A program made the translations under genes and the position numbers. A model generated the notes under the pieces. It made no database searches, was not told where the DNA came from, and saw only the letters and a list, made by a program, of their open reading frames with translations. Shown here piece after piece: positions 29,919 to 38,209 of a DNA stretch of 64,000 bases. The stretch's first letter is position 1, and each line of letters begins with the position of its first letter. Source of the stretch: Luteimonas aestuarii (GTDB lineage Bacteria > Pseudomonadota > Gammaproteobacteria > Xanthomonadales > Xanthomonadaceae); assembly GCF_004357985.1 (NCBI RefSeq), contig NZ_SMTF01000001.1:248001-312000 (forward strand), given 5' to 3'.

Positions 29919-30437
29919 TTACAGACTGAAGACGTTTCGCTGGCGCTGTTTCTCGTGCTTGTCCCAGTCGAAATTCTTCTCGTAGTCCTTCAGGAACGCC
30001 GCCTCCTTCTGGGCCGTGCGGGCATACTCGGCGTAGCCCAAGCGCCCCGGCCCGTCTTCCTTCTGCTGCTCCCGGGTCAGCATGGGAGGGCGCTGCTCTT
30101 CCCCTTGACGCTGCTGGCGCCACTGCTGGACGGTCTGAAAGGCCACCTGTTCGTGCTGGTTGTCGGGTTGGCTTTCGGCCTTGGCCTTGTCGGTCTCCTG
30201 AATCTTCTTCTGCAGGGCCTCGATCTGCTCCGGGCTAGCCTTCTCGGCCCAATCCAGCAACCGCTGGCGACGCTCGTCGATCGAATGCTGGTCCTTGCTC
30301 ACGGACTGATCGTAGGCCGCCCTGGCCTCTTCCTTTTGGACGGGAGGACGGTCGCCCAACAACTTCTCGTTGCGTTGTGCTCGCAAGGTGCGCAGATCGT
30401 CCAATGCTTCCATGGGTTGGGTAAGGTTGTCGCTCAT
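29919..30437 (-). CDS. Charged coiled-coil protein, function unknown
   Basis: 172 residues, rich in Gln, Glu, Lys and Arg, predicted almost wholly alpha-helical (EQIEALQKKIQETDKAKAES and QTVQQWRQQRQGEEQR). No signal peptide and no membrane helix, so cytoplasmic. It is the last gene of the 36.35-29.9 kb cluster and has a candidate promoter of its own. A role as adaptor or chaperone of the membrane ATPase encoded just upstream is possible; I recognise no family. Confidence 0.7.
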   Translation of the reverse strand: MSDNLTQPMEALDDLRTLRAQRNEKLLGDRPPVQKEEARAAYDQSVSKDQHSIDERRQRLLDWAEKASPEQIEALQKKIQETDKAKAESQPDNQHEQVAFQTVQQWRQQRQGEEQRPPMLTREQQKEDGPGRLGYAEYARTAQKEAAFLKDYEKNFDWDKHEKQRQRNVFSL

Positions 30438-30468
30438 GTGGGGTCTCCAGTGGGGATGGGATACATCG

Positions 30469-30496
30469 AGGGTTGATCAAATCGGCGGATTGGCAA
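30469..30496 (-). promoter_or_regulatory. Candidate promoter of the coiled-coil gene
   Basis: -35 TTGCCA (30491-30496), 16-bp spacer ending GATC, poor -10 AACCCT (30469-30474). The sequence around it matches the promoter at 33859 at most positions. A GGGGG-CGAA-CCCCC hairpin just upstream may end the ATPase transcript. Confidence 0.5.
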
Positions 30497-30524
30497 GGGG
30501 GGCGAACCCCCTCGCCGTTCTCCG

Positions 30525-33476
30525 TCAGTCCAGGTCAGGAACCAGCTCGGCCAGGTCGATGCGCTTGTGACCGGCGCGGTTCAAGGCAACGATGGCGTGG
30601 CCGCGGGGTTCCAGCAGGGCCTGATACTCCTCAGGTGCGAAGAGGGGTTGGACCTCGCGCTTGCCGCCCGTGGGCATGTCGATGTCACGGGCCAGTTCGT
30701 CCTGACCAATGACATCCTCCGCGCCAATCCTCCAGCGGCGACCCGTGGCCGGGTCCACGCGCAAGGCGGTCAGGCGACCCGCACCTTCCAGGCGCATCTT
30801 GTCGAAGACCGCCGCATGGGGGTGGTTCGGGTCGTTGAGGACCGAGTGACGGTAGTTGTCCAGCCCGCCCTTGTAGTCGATGCCCCGCGTCTTCTGCTTA
30901 AAAGTGGTCAGCATGGCCACGTCAAGTCGCTTTATCAGGTAATCCTTGGTGTTGTAGGAGGACTTAAAGGCAATCAACGACTGCATCGTGTTTGCCAGCA
31001 CTTCTGCCCGCGTGCGGCTGCCAAACGCAACCTCAAGGCTTTCAAACCCTTGCGTTGCCAGCACGGGCATCAATCCCAGTGAACGAGATACGGAGAACAG
31101 GTCCGTGTCGTCGGCAGTGAGCAACAAGTGGGCCTCGTCCATCATCAGCATGACTTCCACTTGTCCTGGCAATGCGTCACGCCACTTATCACCGTGTGCA
31201 CCGCGGGCTTTAATGCCATTCATAACCCGCTGCTTGAGCAGACGCATCATCATTTCGCCCGCTTCGCCGTATTGGGTGGGGGGCAGGAACAGACCCACCA
31301 TTGCGCCATACAGAACCTTCGAAACGTCCACCTCGCCCTTCTCGATGGAGTGCCAGGGGATGTCGTTGCCATCGCGCAGCTTTTCACCTCGCAACAGCTT
31401 CTGTAGCAAGCCACGGGAGTTGAGTGTGAACGACTGGCGCTGCTCGGCGTTCATATCCGGCACTTCTCGCAATGCCCATTCCAGTGAGCTCTGAAGTTGG
31501 GACATCGGACGCTTGAGATCCGGGTGGATCGTTTGCGGCTCGTTCTGCTGGCGCTTCCGGTAAGCGGCCAGATAAGCGGCATGCGCAGCACGGCCTTCTT
31601 CTTCCAAGCTGTTGTCCGGCTCTTCCAGGCCCAGATACTTGATCACTTCCATGACCTTTGGGTTGGGCTTAGGGAGCGTGCCGGTCGGAATGACGCTTTC
31701 GACGCTGGCGAGCAGCTTGGCGTGGTGCATTGGGGTGTAGGCCCAACCGCGATCGGATTCGACGACGCAGGAGTAGAGACCCACTTCCTGAACCACCTCC
31801 GCCAACCGTTCTTCCACTTCGGCGGTGTCCTGCCCCAGCTTGCGGAGCTTGCGCTCTTCGAGCTGCAATAGCAGGTGGGATTGTTCCAATCCGTCGATCT
31901 TGGCCATGCACCAAGCACGGTAGGTCTCCTCGTGCTCGACCAAGGCCTTCAAGATGATTCCGGTGTGGTAGAGGAACGCGTCGCCACCGTCAGACCACAA
32001 CTTGGAATTCTCGTCCACGACGCCACCGGACGCACCACGCAACGCCTTCACGATCTGATCCGGCTCCAATCCCTCGTAAGGGCCGACGGATAGTCCTGGC
32101 TTCACCACGATGTCGAACAGTCCTTCCAAATCAGTGATGATCGCGCCGTCCTTGCCGTCGACGATCAGCGCACCACCGGCCAATCCAGTCATTCCCCTCT
32201 TGGTCGCAAGAGCTAGGGAAGTTCGACGGAAACGACGAGCCAAAGGACGCATCAGGCTGTAGGACTTGCCCGAACCAATGGCCCCGAAAATGATCATTCC
32301 TTGGGTGAGGTCCCTCCAAGACAACATCATCACCGTGCCCAGATCAGGCGAATACCCGTATCCCTTGTCGGTCAGGTGACCCAGGGATCGGGCAACGGAA
32401 ATCAGCGGGGTCGTGTCCTTCAGAGCGTTCTGGGCCTGCTGCTCGCGCGCCTTGACGTGCGAGGTGACCAAGGCGCCTTGGGTGCCCAGGTTGTTGTCGT
32501 TGTTCTGCAGGTAAAGGCGCGCACCGGTCTGAACGAAATTGCCCTCGGCGAACTGCATGGCATACATGCAGGCCAAGACGAAGGGCACGGCGTCGCCCAG
32601 GCCCCACGGGAGGATCTGGGACACCAGCAGGGCGACCACAATGATGCCCACCCACTTCATGGCCTGGATGAACCGGGCGGCGGTGCCGCCGATGACACCG
32701 CGGTGGGGATGGGAGGCGGCAGCCACCAGGCAGACCACGAAGATCACACCCACCAGGCTAAAGCCGATCATCAAGGCCTTGGTGAAGAAAGCCATGTAAG
32801 CCTGGAAACCTGCCGATCCGGCAGCTGCGCCTCCCATTCCTAGAGCGCTCATCTTCGACATGCTGGCCATTCCCATCGGAATCCACTGGAGGAGCACCAA
32901 GGCCTTCAGAGCCTCCTTCATGCTCTCGCCCTGCTTCAGGGCGATGAAGTAGGGAATGCTCGTCAGCAGGAAGGCCCAGCCCGCCCAGCCGATCAGCGAG
33001 ACCAGGAACAGGGTCAGCGCACCGATGGCGGGGAACGCGAGATACATCAACGGCGTGGCAATGCTGTCGTTGCCCTGCCCCATGTCGTTGCCCTGCAGGA
33101 AGCCCTCAGCCCGGCGGCCGTTCTTGGTGATGGTGATTCGGGATTGGCTGTCGCGCAGGTCCTCGGGGACCTTGGGCCACCACTCCTGGAAATCGTCTTC
33201 GCTCATTCCATCCGGGACCAAGAACGCGTTCTGCTCCTCGTTCCAAACGGCGCCGCACTCAGCAGCCAGCTGGGTGTCTTTCGGTGGAACGTCCAGGACG
33301 CGGCTGCGAACACGGTCGCTCAGGTCGAAGCGCCCCACCAAGTTCTCGAACTCTGCGTTCGAATTGACGATGATGGTTTCGCGAATGGTTGTGCTCTCTC
33401 CTTCCTTGCGTCGGAACTTGCGTCCCAGTCCGCTCGTCCAGTCAATCGCGCTCAGAATGCTGATGTTCAATGCCAT
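30525..33476 (-). CDS. Large multi-pass membrane ATPase, second VirD4/FtsK-like protein
   Basis: 983 residues. A soluble N-terminal domain of about 150 residues is followed by roughly five transmembrane helices (for example LMYLAFPAIGALTLFLVSLI and GIIVVALLVSQILPWGL). The C-terminal P-loop ATPase has Walker A FGAIGSGKSYSLM (about residue 400), Walker B VMLMMDEAHLLL (about 775) and a TraG/TraD recognition-like stretch, LGLMPVLATQGFESLE. It differs from TraD at 26.6 kb in having many more membrane spans and long insertions. It may be the motor of a separate export machine or an IncI TrbC-type coupling protein. GGGAG lies 9 bases before the ATG. Confidence 0.8.
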   Translation of the reverse strand: MALNISILSAIDWTSGLGRKFRRKEGESTTIRETIIVNSNAEFENLVGRFDLSDRVRSRVLDVPPKDTQLAAECGAVWNEEQNAFLVPDGMSEDDFQEWWPKVPEDLRDSQSRITITKNGRRAEGFLQGNDMGQGNDSIATPLMYLAFPAIGALTLFLVSLIGWAGWAFLLTSIPYFIALKQGESMKEALKALVLLQWIPMGMASMSKMSALGMGGAAAGSAGFQAYMAFFTKALMIGFSLVGVIFVVCLVAAASHPHRGVIGGTAARFIQAMKWVGIIVVALLVSQILPWGLGDAVPFVLACMYAMQFAEGNFVQTGARLYLQNNDNNLGTQGALVTSHVKAREQQAQNALKDTTPLISVARSLGHLTDKGYGYSPDLGTVMMLSWRDLTQGMIIFGAIGSGKSYSLMRPLARRFRRTSLALATKRGMTGLAGGALIVDGKDGAIITDLEGLFDIVVKPGLSVGPYEGLEPDQIVKALRGASGGVVDENSKLWSDGGDAFLYHTGIILKALVEHEETYRAWCMAKIDGLEQSHLLLQLEERKLRKLGQDTAEVEERLAEVVQEVGLYSCVVESDRGWAYTPMHHAKLLASVESVIPTGTLPKPNPKVMEVIKYLGLEEPDNSLEEEGRAAHAAYLAAYRKRQQNEPQTIHPDLKRPMSQLQSSLEWALREVPDMNAEQRQSFTLNSRGLLQKLLRGEKLRDGNDIPWHSIEKGEVDVSKVLYGAMVGLFLPPTQYGEAGEMMMRLLKQRVMNGIKARGAHGDKWRDALPGQVEVMLMMDEAHLLLTADDTDLFSVSRSLGLMPVLATQGFESLEVAFGSRTRAEVLANTMQSLIAFKSSYNTKDYLIKRLDVAMLTTFKQKTRGIDYKGGLDNYRHSVLNDPNHPHAAVFDKMRLEGAGRLTALRVDPATGRRWRIGAEDVIGQDELARDIDMPTGGKREVQPLFAPEEYQALLEPRGHAIVALNRAGHKRIDLAELVPDLD

Positions 33477-33490
33477 GTCAGTGTTCTCCC

Positions 33491-33826
33491 TTAGTTGCCA
33501 AGCCAATGCACCAGGACGGTAAGCACCGCGCAGAATGGCGCGGTGACCAGGAACCCCGCTTTGGCCACCCAACGCTCAGCCACCTGCTCCACTTTGCTCG
33601 CGTAGAGCCGATCCTTGGTCCAGGCCTCGTAAGCCGCATCGTTGTCCACCGGCGGCACGCGATCGGCGCGCAGGTAGTAGAAGGAGCGCCTCACGGGCTC
33701 ACTCAGTTGACCCATGCCCAGCGACTCCGGGCTGCCAATGAAAAGTCGCCCATGAAGGCTCATCCACTTCGAGCCGAAGTGGAGCTTTCCTGGTTCCCGG
33801 TATTGAGTGAAAAGCCACTGGAACAT
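33491..33826 (-). CDS. Small membrane protein (111 aa)
   Basis: A soluble N-terminus (MFQWLFTQYREPGKLHFGSK) is followed by a single C-terminal hydrophobic helix (AGFLVTAPFCAVLTVLVHWL), so a tail-anchored topology is likely. AGGGGG precedes the ATG by 4 bases. It has an element promoter and a GAGTAG half operator, and lies 14 bp upstream of the membrane ATPase gene, with which it is surely co-transcribed. No family recognised. Confidence 0.72.
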   Translation of the reverse strand: MFQWLFTQYREPGKLHFGSKWMSLHGRLFIGSPESLGMGQLSEPVRRSFYYLRADRVPPVDNDAAYEAWTKDRLYASKVEQVAERWVAKAGFLVTAPFCAVLTVLVHWLGN

Positions 33827-33844
33827 GTTTCCCCCTTGAATGAT

Positions 33845-33886
33845 GAGTAGGTCACTTCTTTCTAGATCGAATCGGCGAGTTGGCAA
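33845..33886 (-). promoter_or_regulatory. Promoter and half operator for the ATPase operon
   Basis: -35 TTGCCA (33881-33886), 16-bp spacer ending GATC, -10 TAGAAA (33859-33864). The half operator GAGTAG lies at 33845-33850, 8 bp beyond the -10. The -35 sits inside the last codons of the upstream gene's tail region. Confidence 0.7.
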
Positions 33887-33891
33887 GGGGG

Positions 33892-35214
33892 TCACTTGAT
33901 CCCGGACTTCTCCGCCCAGGCATCCAAATCGTTGCTCGCCTTTTGCTGCCAGTCGTTCTTCTGCGCCGCGGCTGGTGCATGGGCCTTCTTCGGCAAAGGG
34001 GCGGACGCGCGTTTCCGAGAAGGCATGGACTGGGTCGCAATCGGCGCTGGCGCCTTCACCAGGGGAGCGGCGACAGGCTCGGGTTTCTCGATCGTGTGCT
34101 CCGGCCTGGCCTGATCTGGAAGCACTGCTGGCGCTGGCAAGACCACGGGGGCTTCCAGCACCTCAGGCACCTGTTCGGGAACAACCGGAGTGGCAACGTG
34201 TGCCACGGGAGCGGGTGCGCTCGGCGGCGGCTGGTCGTCCTTCCCCTGAAGGAAATTGATCGCCCCAGCGACCAATGCCACCGCCACAACGCCGCCCACG
34301 AGCCAGGGCCAAGCCTTGCGTCTTGGGGTTGTGTCGTCGGTTCCAATGCACGGCTGCGTCACCTCCTCGCTGTGGGCGTCATCCGGCGGCGGCACGGATT
34401 CGCCCAAGGGGTCTTCCGAAGGAGAAGCGAACTTGGAGTCATCGGCCAAATCCGACACGCGTCCACCTGATGTCTTGGCGTAACCGGCCTCCTCAAGAAC
34501 TGATCGGGCCATCTCCCGCGCTGTGCCACCTGGTGGCTCTGGGGAGAGAAATCCGCGTTCGTCATGTATTCCAGCTTCCACTATCTGGGCCAGCACTTCC
34601 TCGATGACTTCGGACGAGACACCCTCGAAAGATGGAGAATCCGATTCCGATTGAACGGACAGGTTATCTGCCACGTGCTGCTGCGACATGTTGGCCAAGG
34701 GTGCTTCACCTTCACCGGCAATTGCTGGTGGCACCTGGACGGACAATGCTTCGACCAAGTCCTCGACTGCCATTTCAGCGAAAGGAGCTTTGCCTTCCCT
34801 ACCTTCGCCATCGACAGAGATTAGGTCCTGAGCCATTCCGTCCGCCACGAGAGAACCCGCCGTCTCGGTCTTCAAAAACTTTCTCGCCACATCGACCTTG
34901 GCCGGCTGGACTGTCAGGGTGCTCGAGTTGGCTTCTGTAGCCTGAACCCGTTCCTCTGCGGTCTTTGCCCGCTTCGCGTCCAGTTGTGCCTTGACCTCCT
35001 TCGCCTTCTCCGCGGCAACGAGCGCCCCCTTCTGGGTCAACTCGGCAGCGCGCTTGCCGATCACCCCTGCCCAGTGACCGGCGGCCTTCAATGTCTCCTT
35101 GGTGTTCTCGGACACCAACTGCTCCCCATCGGTGGGCGTGGTTGGTTGCGCGGCATTGGCGCGCTTGAGCAGCTCATCGCGCTTGCGCTTGCGGATCAGT
35201 TCTTCGGGGGTCAT
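33892..35214 (-). CDS. Single-pass membrane protein with Pro-rich periplasmic tail
   Basis: 440 residues. A cytoplasmic, largely acidic region of about 310 residues begins with a Lys/Arg-rich coiled stretch (TPEELIRKRKRDELLKRANA). One membrane helix (WPWLVGGVVAVALVAGAINF) follows, then a Pro/Ala/Val-rich tail (PVVPEQVPEVLEAPVVLPAP) of about 115 residues. The layout resembles VirB10 or TonB without a C-terminal barrel or TonB fold, and fits a protein spanning the periplasm to link inner-membrane motor and outer parts. AGGAG lies 5 bases before the ATG. Confidence 0.75.
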   Translation of the reverse strand: MTPEELIRKRKRDELLKRANAAQPTTPTDGEQLVSENTKETLKAAGHWAGVIGKRAAELTQKGALVAAEKAKEVKAQLDAKRAKTAEERVQATEANSSTLTVQPAKVDVARKFLKTETAGSLVADGMAQDLISVDGEGREGKAPFAEMAVEDLVEALSVQVPPAIAGEGEAPLANMSQQHVADNLSVQSESDSPSFEGVSSEVIEEVLAQIVEAGIHDERGFLSPEPPGGTAREMARSVLEEAGYAKTSGGRVSDLADDSKFASPSEDPLGESVPPPDDAHSEEVTQPCIGTDDTTPRRKAWPWLVGGVVAVALVAGAINFLQGKDDQPPPSAPAPVAHVATPVVPEQVPEVLEAPVVLPAPAVLPDQARPEHTIEKPEPVAAPLVKAPAPIATQSMPSRKRASAPLPKKAHAPAAAQKNDWQQKASNDLDAWAEKSGIK

Positions 35215-35275
35215 GGGATCTCCTGGGGGATGGGGAAGGAAGCCCGGGCATCGCGAGGACACCCGGGCAGGCGGC

Positions 35276-35920
35276 TCAACGGACATCGGGCACCGGCGTG
35301 ACGGTGATGACGTGTTCACCCTTGCCGCAGCGGTCGTCCACCGTCACCTTCGAGAGCGCACCGCGCTTGGCGAGCTCCACGATGGGGATCTGGCAGGCGA
35401 CCTTGTCGGTGCCCTGGAACACGACCGTGAGCCCGTTGGTCGACTTGGTCAGCAGGCCGGCGAACTTGTCGAGGAACGCCTGGGTGTTGCTGTCCAGCTG
35501 CATCATGTCGGTGGGGTCGTAGTTCAAGCGCAGCGAATCCAGCACCGCCTCTTGCTTGCCTTCGACGGTTTCGGTCTTCGTCACGACCTCGGCCTTCATG
35601 CCAGCGGCACGCGCGGCTTCAGCGGCTTCCTCGGCGTGCTCGCGCTGCTGCTTCACGTAAGACGCGGTGGCGCCCACGGCTGCACCTGCAGCGCAAGCGG
35701 CCAGGGCCTTGTCCTTCTTGCCGGTGACAAAAGCGAGTGCACCGCCGGCCACGCAGCCGATGCCACCGGCCTTGAACAAGCGCTTCTTGTCGGACTTAGG
35801 TTTGGCGTCCTCGGTGTTGCCGAGTTCAGTGGGAGTGGATTGGGCCCAGGCCTGCAGCGGGACTGCCCACGGAAGGCAGGCGACCAGGCACACGGTCAGG
35901 GTGAGGGAGCGACGTTTCAT
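35276..35920 (-). CDS. Exported glycine-zipper protein with OmpA-like end
   Basis: 214 residues with a signal peptide (LTVCLVACLPWAVPLQAWAQ). A glycine-zipper membrane-inserting region (GGIGCVAGGALAFVTGKKDK and CAAGAAVGATASYV) precedes a C-terminal domain, LNYDPTDMMQLDSNTQAFLD then DKFAGLL, that recalls the OmpA/MotB peptidoglycan-binding fold. It is likely a periplasmic or outer-membrane component of the envelope complex. AGGAG lies 11 bases upstream of the ATG. Confidence 0.75.
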   Translation of the reverse strand: MKRRSLTLTVCLVACLPWAVPLQAWAQSTPTELGNTEDAKPKSDKKRLFKAGGIGCVAGGALAFVTGKKDKALAACAAGAAVGATASYVKQQREHAEEAAEAARAAGMKAEVVTKTETVEGKQEAVLDSLRLNYDPTDMMQLDSNTQAFLDKFAGLLTKSTNGLTVVFQGTDKVACQIPIVELAKRGALSKVTVDDRCGKGEHVITVTPVPDVR

Positions 35921-35950
35921 GGGATGGATCTCCTAGTGGTGGGGGAAGGG

Positions 35951-36349
35951 TCAGACGCGGGGGGAGAGCATGGGATTGGCCGCGGGCGTCTTGGCCGAGG
36001 CCTTGCTGGGTGCTGTGGGAGCGATCGCAGCGGAGAGGACACGGCGAAGCGCTTCTTCGTAGCGTTCGATGGCCTGGGCCTGCTCGGCCTTCATCTCGTC
36101 GCGCAACCGTTGGTGGTCCTGCTGGAGAGAGCGGCGCAAGGTCGCGTTCTCCTCGCGCAGCTGATCGAGCAGAAGCTCCAGGTGGGCGTTCGAGTTCTCT
36201 AGCACCGCGATCAATGTGACGCCCGCGTTGTGCCGCTCCAGTGCATCGCGCATGTAAGCGCTGAACGCCACCCCGCTCTCGCGAGCGAGACGGCGAGCCA
36301 GCTTCAGTTGCTCGCGATCGAGATTTACGTTTTGACGAACGAACGCCAT
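35951..36349 (-). CDS. Ribbon-helix-helix DNA-binding protein with coiled coil
   Basis: 132 residues. The first 45 form a ribbon-helix-helix domain (FVRQNVNLDREQLKLARRLA then GVAFSAYMRDALERH). A long coiled coil follows (LLLDQLREENATLRRSLQQD) and a disordered Ala/Pro tail. This is the build of relaxosome accessory proteins such as TrwA, MobC or TraY, which bind oriT and help the relaxase. It lies beside the long repeat-bearing gap 36.4-37.1 kb, the best place for an origin. First gene of the operon, behind an element promoter with a GAGTAG half site. Confidence 0.78.
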   Translation of the reverse strand: MAFVRQNVNLDREQLKLARRLARESGVAFSAYMRDALERHNAGVTLIAVLENSNAHLELLLDQLREENATLRRSLQQDHQRLRDEMKAEQAQAIERYEEALRRVLSAAIAPTAPSKASAKTPAANPMLSPRV

Positions 36350-36354
36350 TGGTC

Positions 36355-36409
36355 GAGTAGCTCCGTTTCTGGATTACTCCACCGATACCTGGAATCCGCG
36401 AGTTGGCAA
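36355..36409 (-). promoter_or_regulatory. Promoter with operator half sites for the 36.3-33.9 kb operon
   Basis: -35 TTGCCA (36404-36409), 16-bp spacer, -10 TATCGG (36382-36387). GAGTAG at 36355-36360 and TTACTC at 36374-36379 flank the start of transcription with 13 bp between them, instead of the usual 6. Confidence 0.68.
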
Positions 36410-37117
36410 GGCCCCACCGCAGGAGCCTGAAAAACATGGGTGAAAGGAGCTAACAAGCGCTGACCTTGTCTCCTGACGCTTGTGACACGGTCAGGCCTTG
36501 ATTGCATTGAGCTTTCGCCGTTCGTGACGCAGATTTTGGGCGCGAAGCGCACACCCACTTCAGTGCGTCATGTGTATGACGAGTCCAGGACACCCTCCAG
36601 GCTTCTGCTTCGGTGCCTGGGCCGACACTGCTTCAACCGACGTGGAGCTGTTGCCGTTGCTTTTCGCCACCCCTTGCGGTTAGCCAATTCAGCGGTATTA
36701 GTGGTGCATCCCCAACCGGTTCATCTCTCCCCACGTTCACGCCATGCCTTTCCTCACCCCACGCACCCCTACCCCTCTCGCCCTCCGTCGCTCGTCGCAC
36801 GGAAAGCCAGTTGCGTTCGTTCGGCCACCCGTTTCTCTTCGCCGGCCAACCCTCATCCGTGACCACCGCAACCCATCGGCGCTGCGCTCGAAAACCGGTG
36901 AGGCAATCGTTTTAGTCAAACCAGTTGGGGGACGCTGGATGCACCGCACCGGTCGTTTTAGTCACACGAGAGCAGTCACCCTCGCAACCCGAAACATGGC
37001 TGGGAATTCCGCGCGCCTTATCGTTTTAGTCAATCCAGTGAGGGAGCTGTTGAAGTGCTCGCGCCCCATCTATGACACCCCACTCCGGATCGCTTTCCGT
37101 TCGTTGGAGGCCACCCC
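36410..37117. other. Long non-coding region, candidate origin of transfer or replication
   Basis: About 700 bases with no supportable gene. They hold a CGTCAT-GTGT-ATGACG palindrome (36566-36581), a C/T-rich tract at 36720-36790, and three direct repeats of TCGTTTTAGTCA on the right side. It lies between a ribbon-helix-helix gene and an HNH-like gene transcribed away from each other. Iteron-like repeats plus an RHH protein are what is expected of oriV or oriT; this is inference. Confidence 0.5.
36907..37032 (+). repeat. Three direct repeats TCGTTTTAGTCA
   Basis: Identical 12-mers at 36907-36918, 36953-36964 and 37021-37032. Two of them continue as AnnCCAGT. Starts are spaced 46 and 68 bp apart, so this is not a regular iteron array. 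Related TTTTAGTC sequences recur upstream of promoters at 41.4, 47.45 and 55.3 kb. Confidence 0.8.
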
Positions 37118-38209
37118 ATGACCCTCGCCGACTTCCAGGCATTTGCTCAACGGGTGTTGGAGAAGCACCGCGCCCGTGCCGCCGATACCCCCAGGTGGGC
37201 GCTTGACCTGCTGCGACGACAAGACAACCCGACATGTGCGTTCTGCTGTTCGCCCATCGAGGTGAGCCGCCGACAGTCGTGGGGGCTGTCACCCCTCGTT
37301 CCGTTCAACCAGGGCGGACCGGTCGAACCGTCGAACCTGCGGATGGCCTGCAAGAAGTGCGCGGTCGAACGCGGCGCGCGCGACCTTCTGGCTTGGGAAG
37401 AGTTGGCTGCAAAGGTGCCTGCCGAACACCTGAACCCGCTGAAGGAAGCCCGGTTGGGAGTGTTGCAACGCTCGGACAATCACCTGACCTCTGTGGGTCG
37501 CTACGCGAAAGACGGAACCGTGCTGGACCTGCTCCGTGAGCGCTGGAAGCATCCCCGCTTTCTCGTCTACGTCGAACGCCATGAAAACGGATGGTTCGTA
37601 GGTTGGCCGGTGGGCCAGCGCACCCAGACGACCCGCAATGAAGCCGCCGCCCTGCTGCGCCATGTGCATCTAGGCCGCTGGGTGGAGCACGGGGAGGTGG
37701 TGGGCTTCGACGTTTCGGGAGAAGTTTTTCAAGTCGCTGTCTGGCAGCTCATCGAGCACCACGCCCTGGTCATCGACATGAGCCCACACGATGCCGCCCA
37801 CGGCGAGCGGACCGGCCTGAACAGTTGGAAGGCCCGGTTTCCGACCTTGCGACAGGTGCGCCAGCGACGCAAAGGCGCGCACGAAACGCCCTGGCCACTG
37901 GCCGTCGATGGTCAGATCAAGGCATACAGCGAGAAGGCCGGCTCAGTGCGCATGCGGGAGAAGCGGCGAGCGTCGAGGGAGGCGGAAACGAAAGCGAGGT
38001 GGCTGGAAGCCCGGCACCGGTTGGAGCACCGGGACGCCGCGGTGGACGCCGGCCAGGTTCGGGAATGGCTTCCTGGGGAGCGGGCGGCCGTGCAGGCTGA
38101 CGTGGATGATCTCGCCCTGACCTGGCTGAAGGCTAAGCGACTTAGTCCTCGTCGAGCAGTTCCTGAAGATCATCGAAGCTCAGGTGCCTGCACTCCCCTT
38201 CCACCGTAA
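37118..38209 (+). CDS. HNH-like zinc-finger protein, function unknown
   Basis: 363 residues. An N-terminal treble-clef zinc region has CAFCCSPIE and, about 45 residues on, NLRMACKKCAVERG. Between them is LSPLVPFNQGGPVEPSN, which copies the HNH layout (D/H-H-x-P...GG...N) but lacks the catalytic histidine. It may therefore bind DNA without cutting. The remaining 250 residues are basic and unrecognised. GGAGG lies 7 bases before the ATG. It directly follows the repeat region, so a replication or partition role is possible. Its 3' end overlaps the convergent AlbA gene by 68 bp. Confidence 0.65.
   Translation: MTLADFQAFAQRVLEKHRARAADTPRWALDLLRRQDNPTCAFCCSPIEVSRRQSWGLSPLVPFNQGGPVEPSNLRMACKKCAVERGARDLLAWEELAAKVPAEHLNPLKEARLGVLQRSDNHLTSVGRYAKDGTVLDLLRERWKHPRFLVYVERHENGWFVGWPVGQRTQTTRNEAAALLRHVHLGRWVEHGEVVGFDVSGEVFQVAVWQLIEHHALVIDMSPHDAAHGERTGLNSWKARFPTLRQVRQRRKGAHETPWPLAVDGQIKAYSEKAGSVRMREKRRASREAETKARWLEARHRLEHRDAAVDAGQVREWLPGERAAVQADVDDLALTWLKAKRLSPRRAVPEDHRSSGACTPLPP

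Noticed and set aside
19317-36349. Complete type IV secretion gene set
   Set aside because: Coupling protein, relaxase and several envelope proteins are seen, but no VirB4, VirB6, VirB8, VirB9 or VirB11 homologue, so the channel genes must be elsewhere or highly diverged.
36907-37032. CRISPR array reading of the three 12-bp repeats
   Set aside because: Repeats are too short, spacing is irregular (46 and 68 bp) and no cas gene is present.
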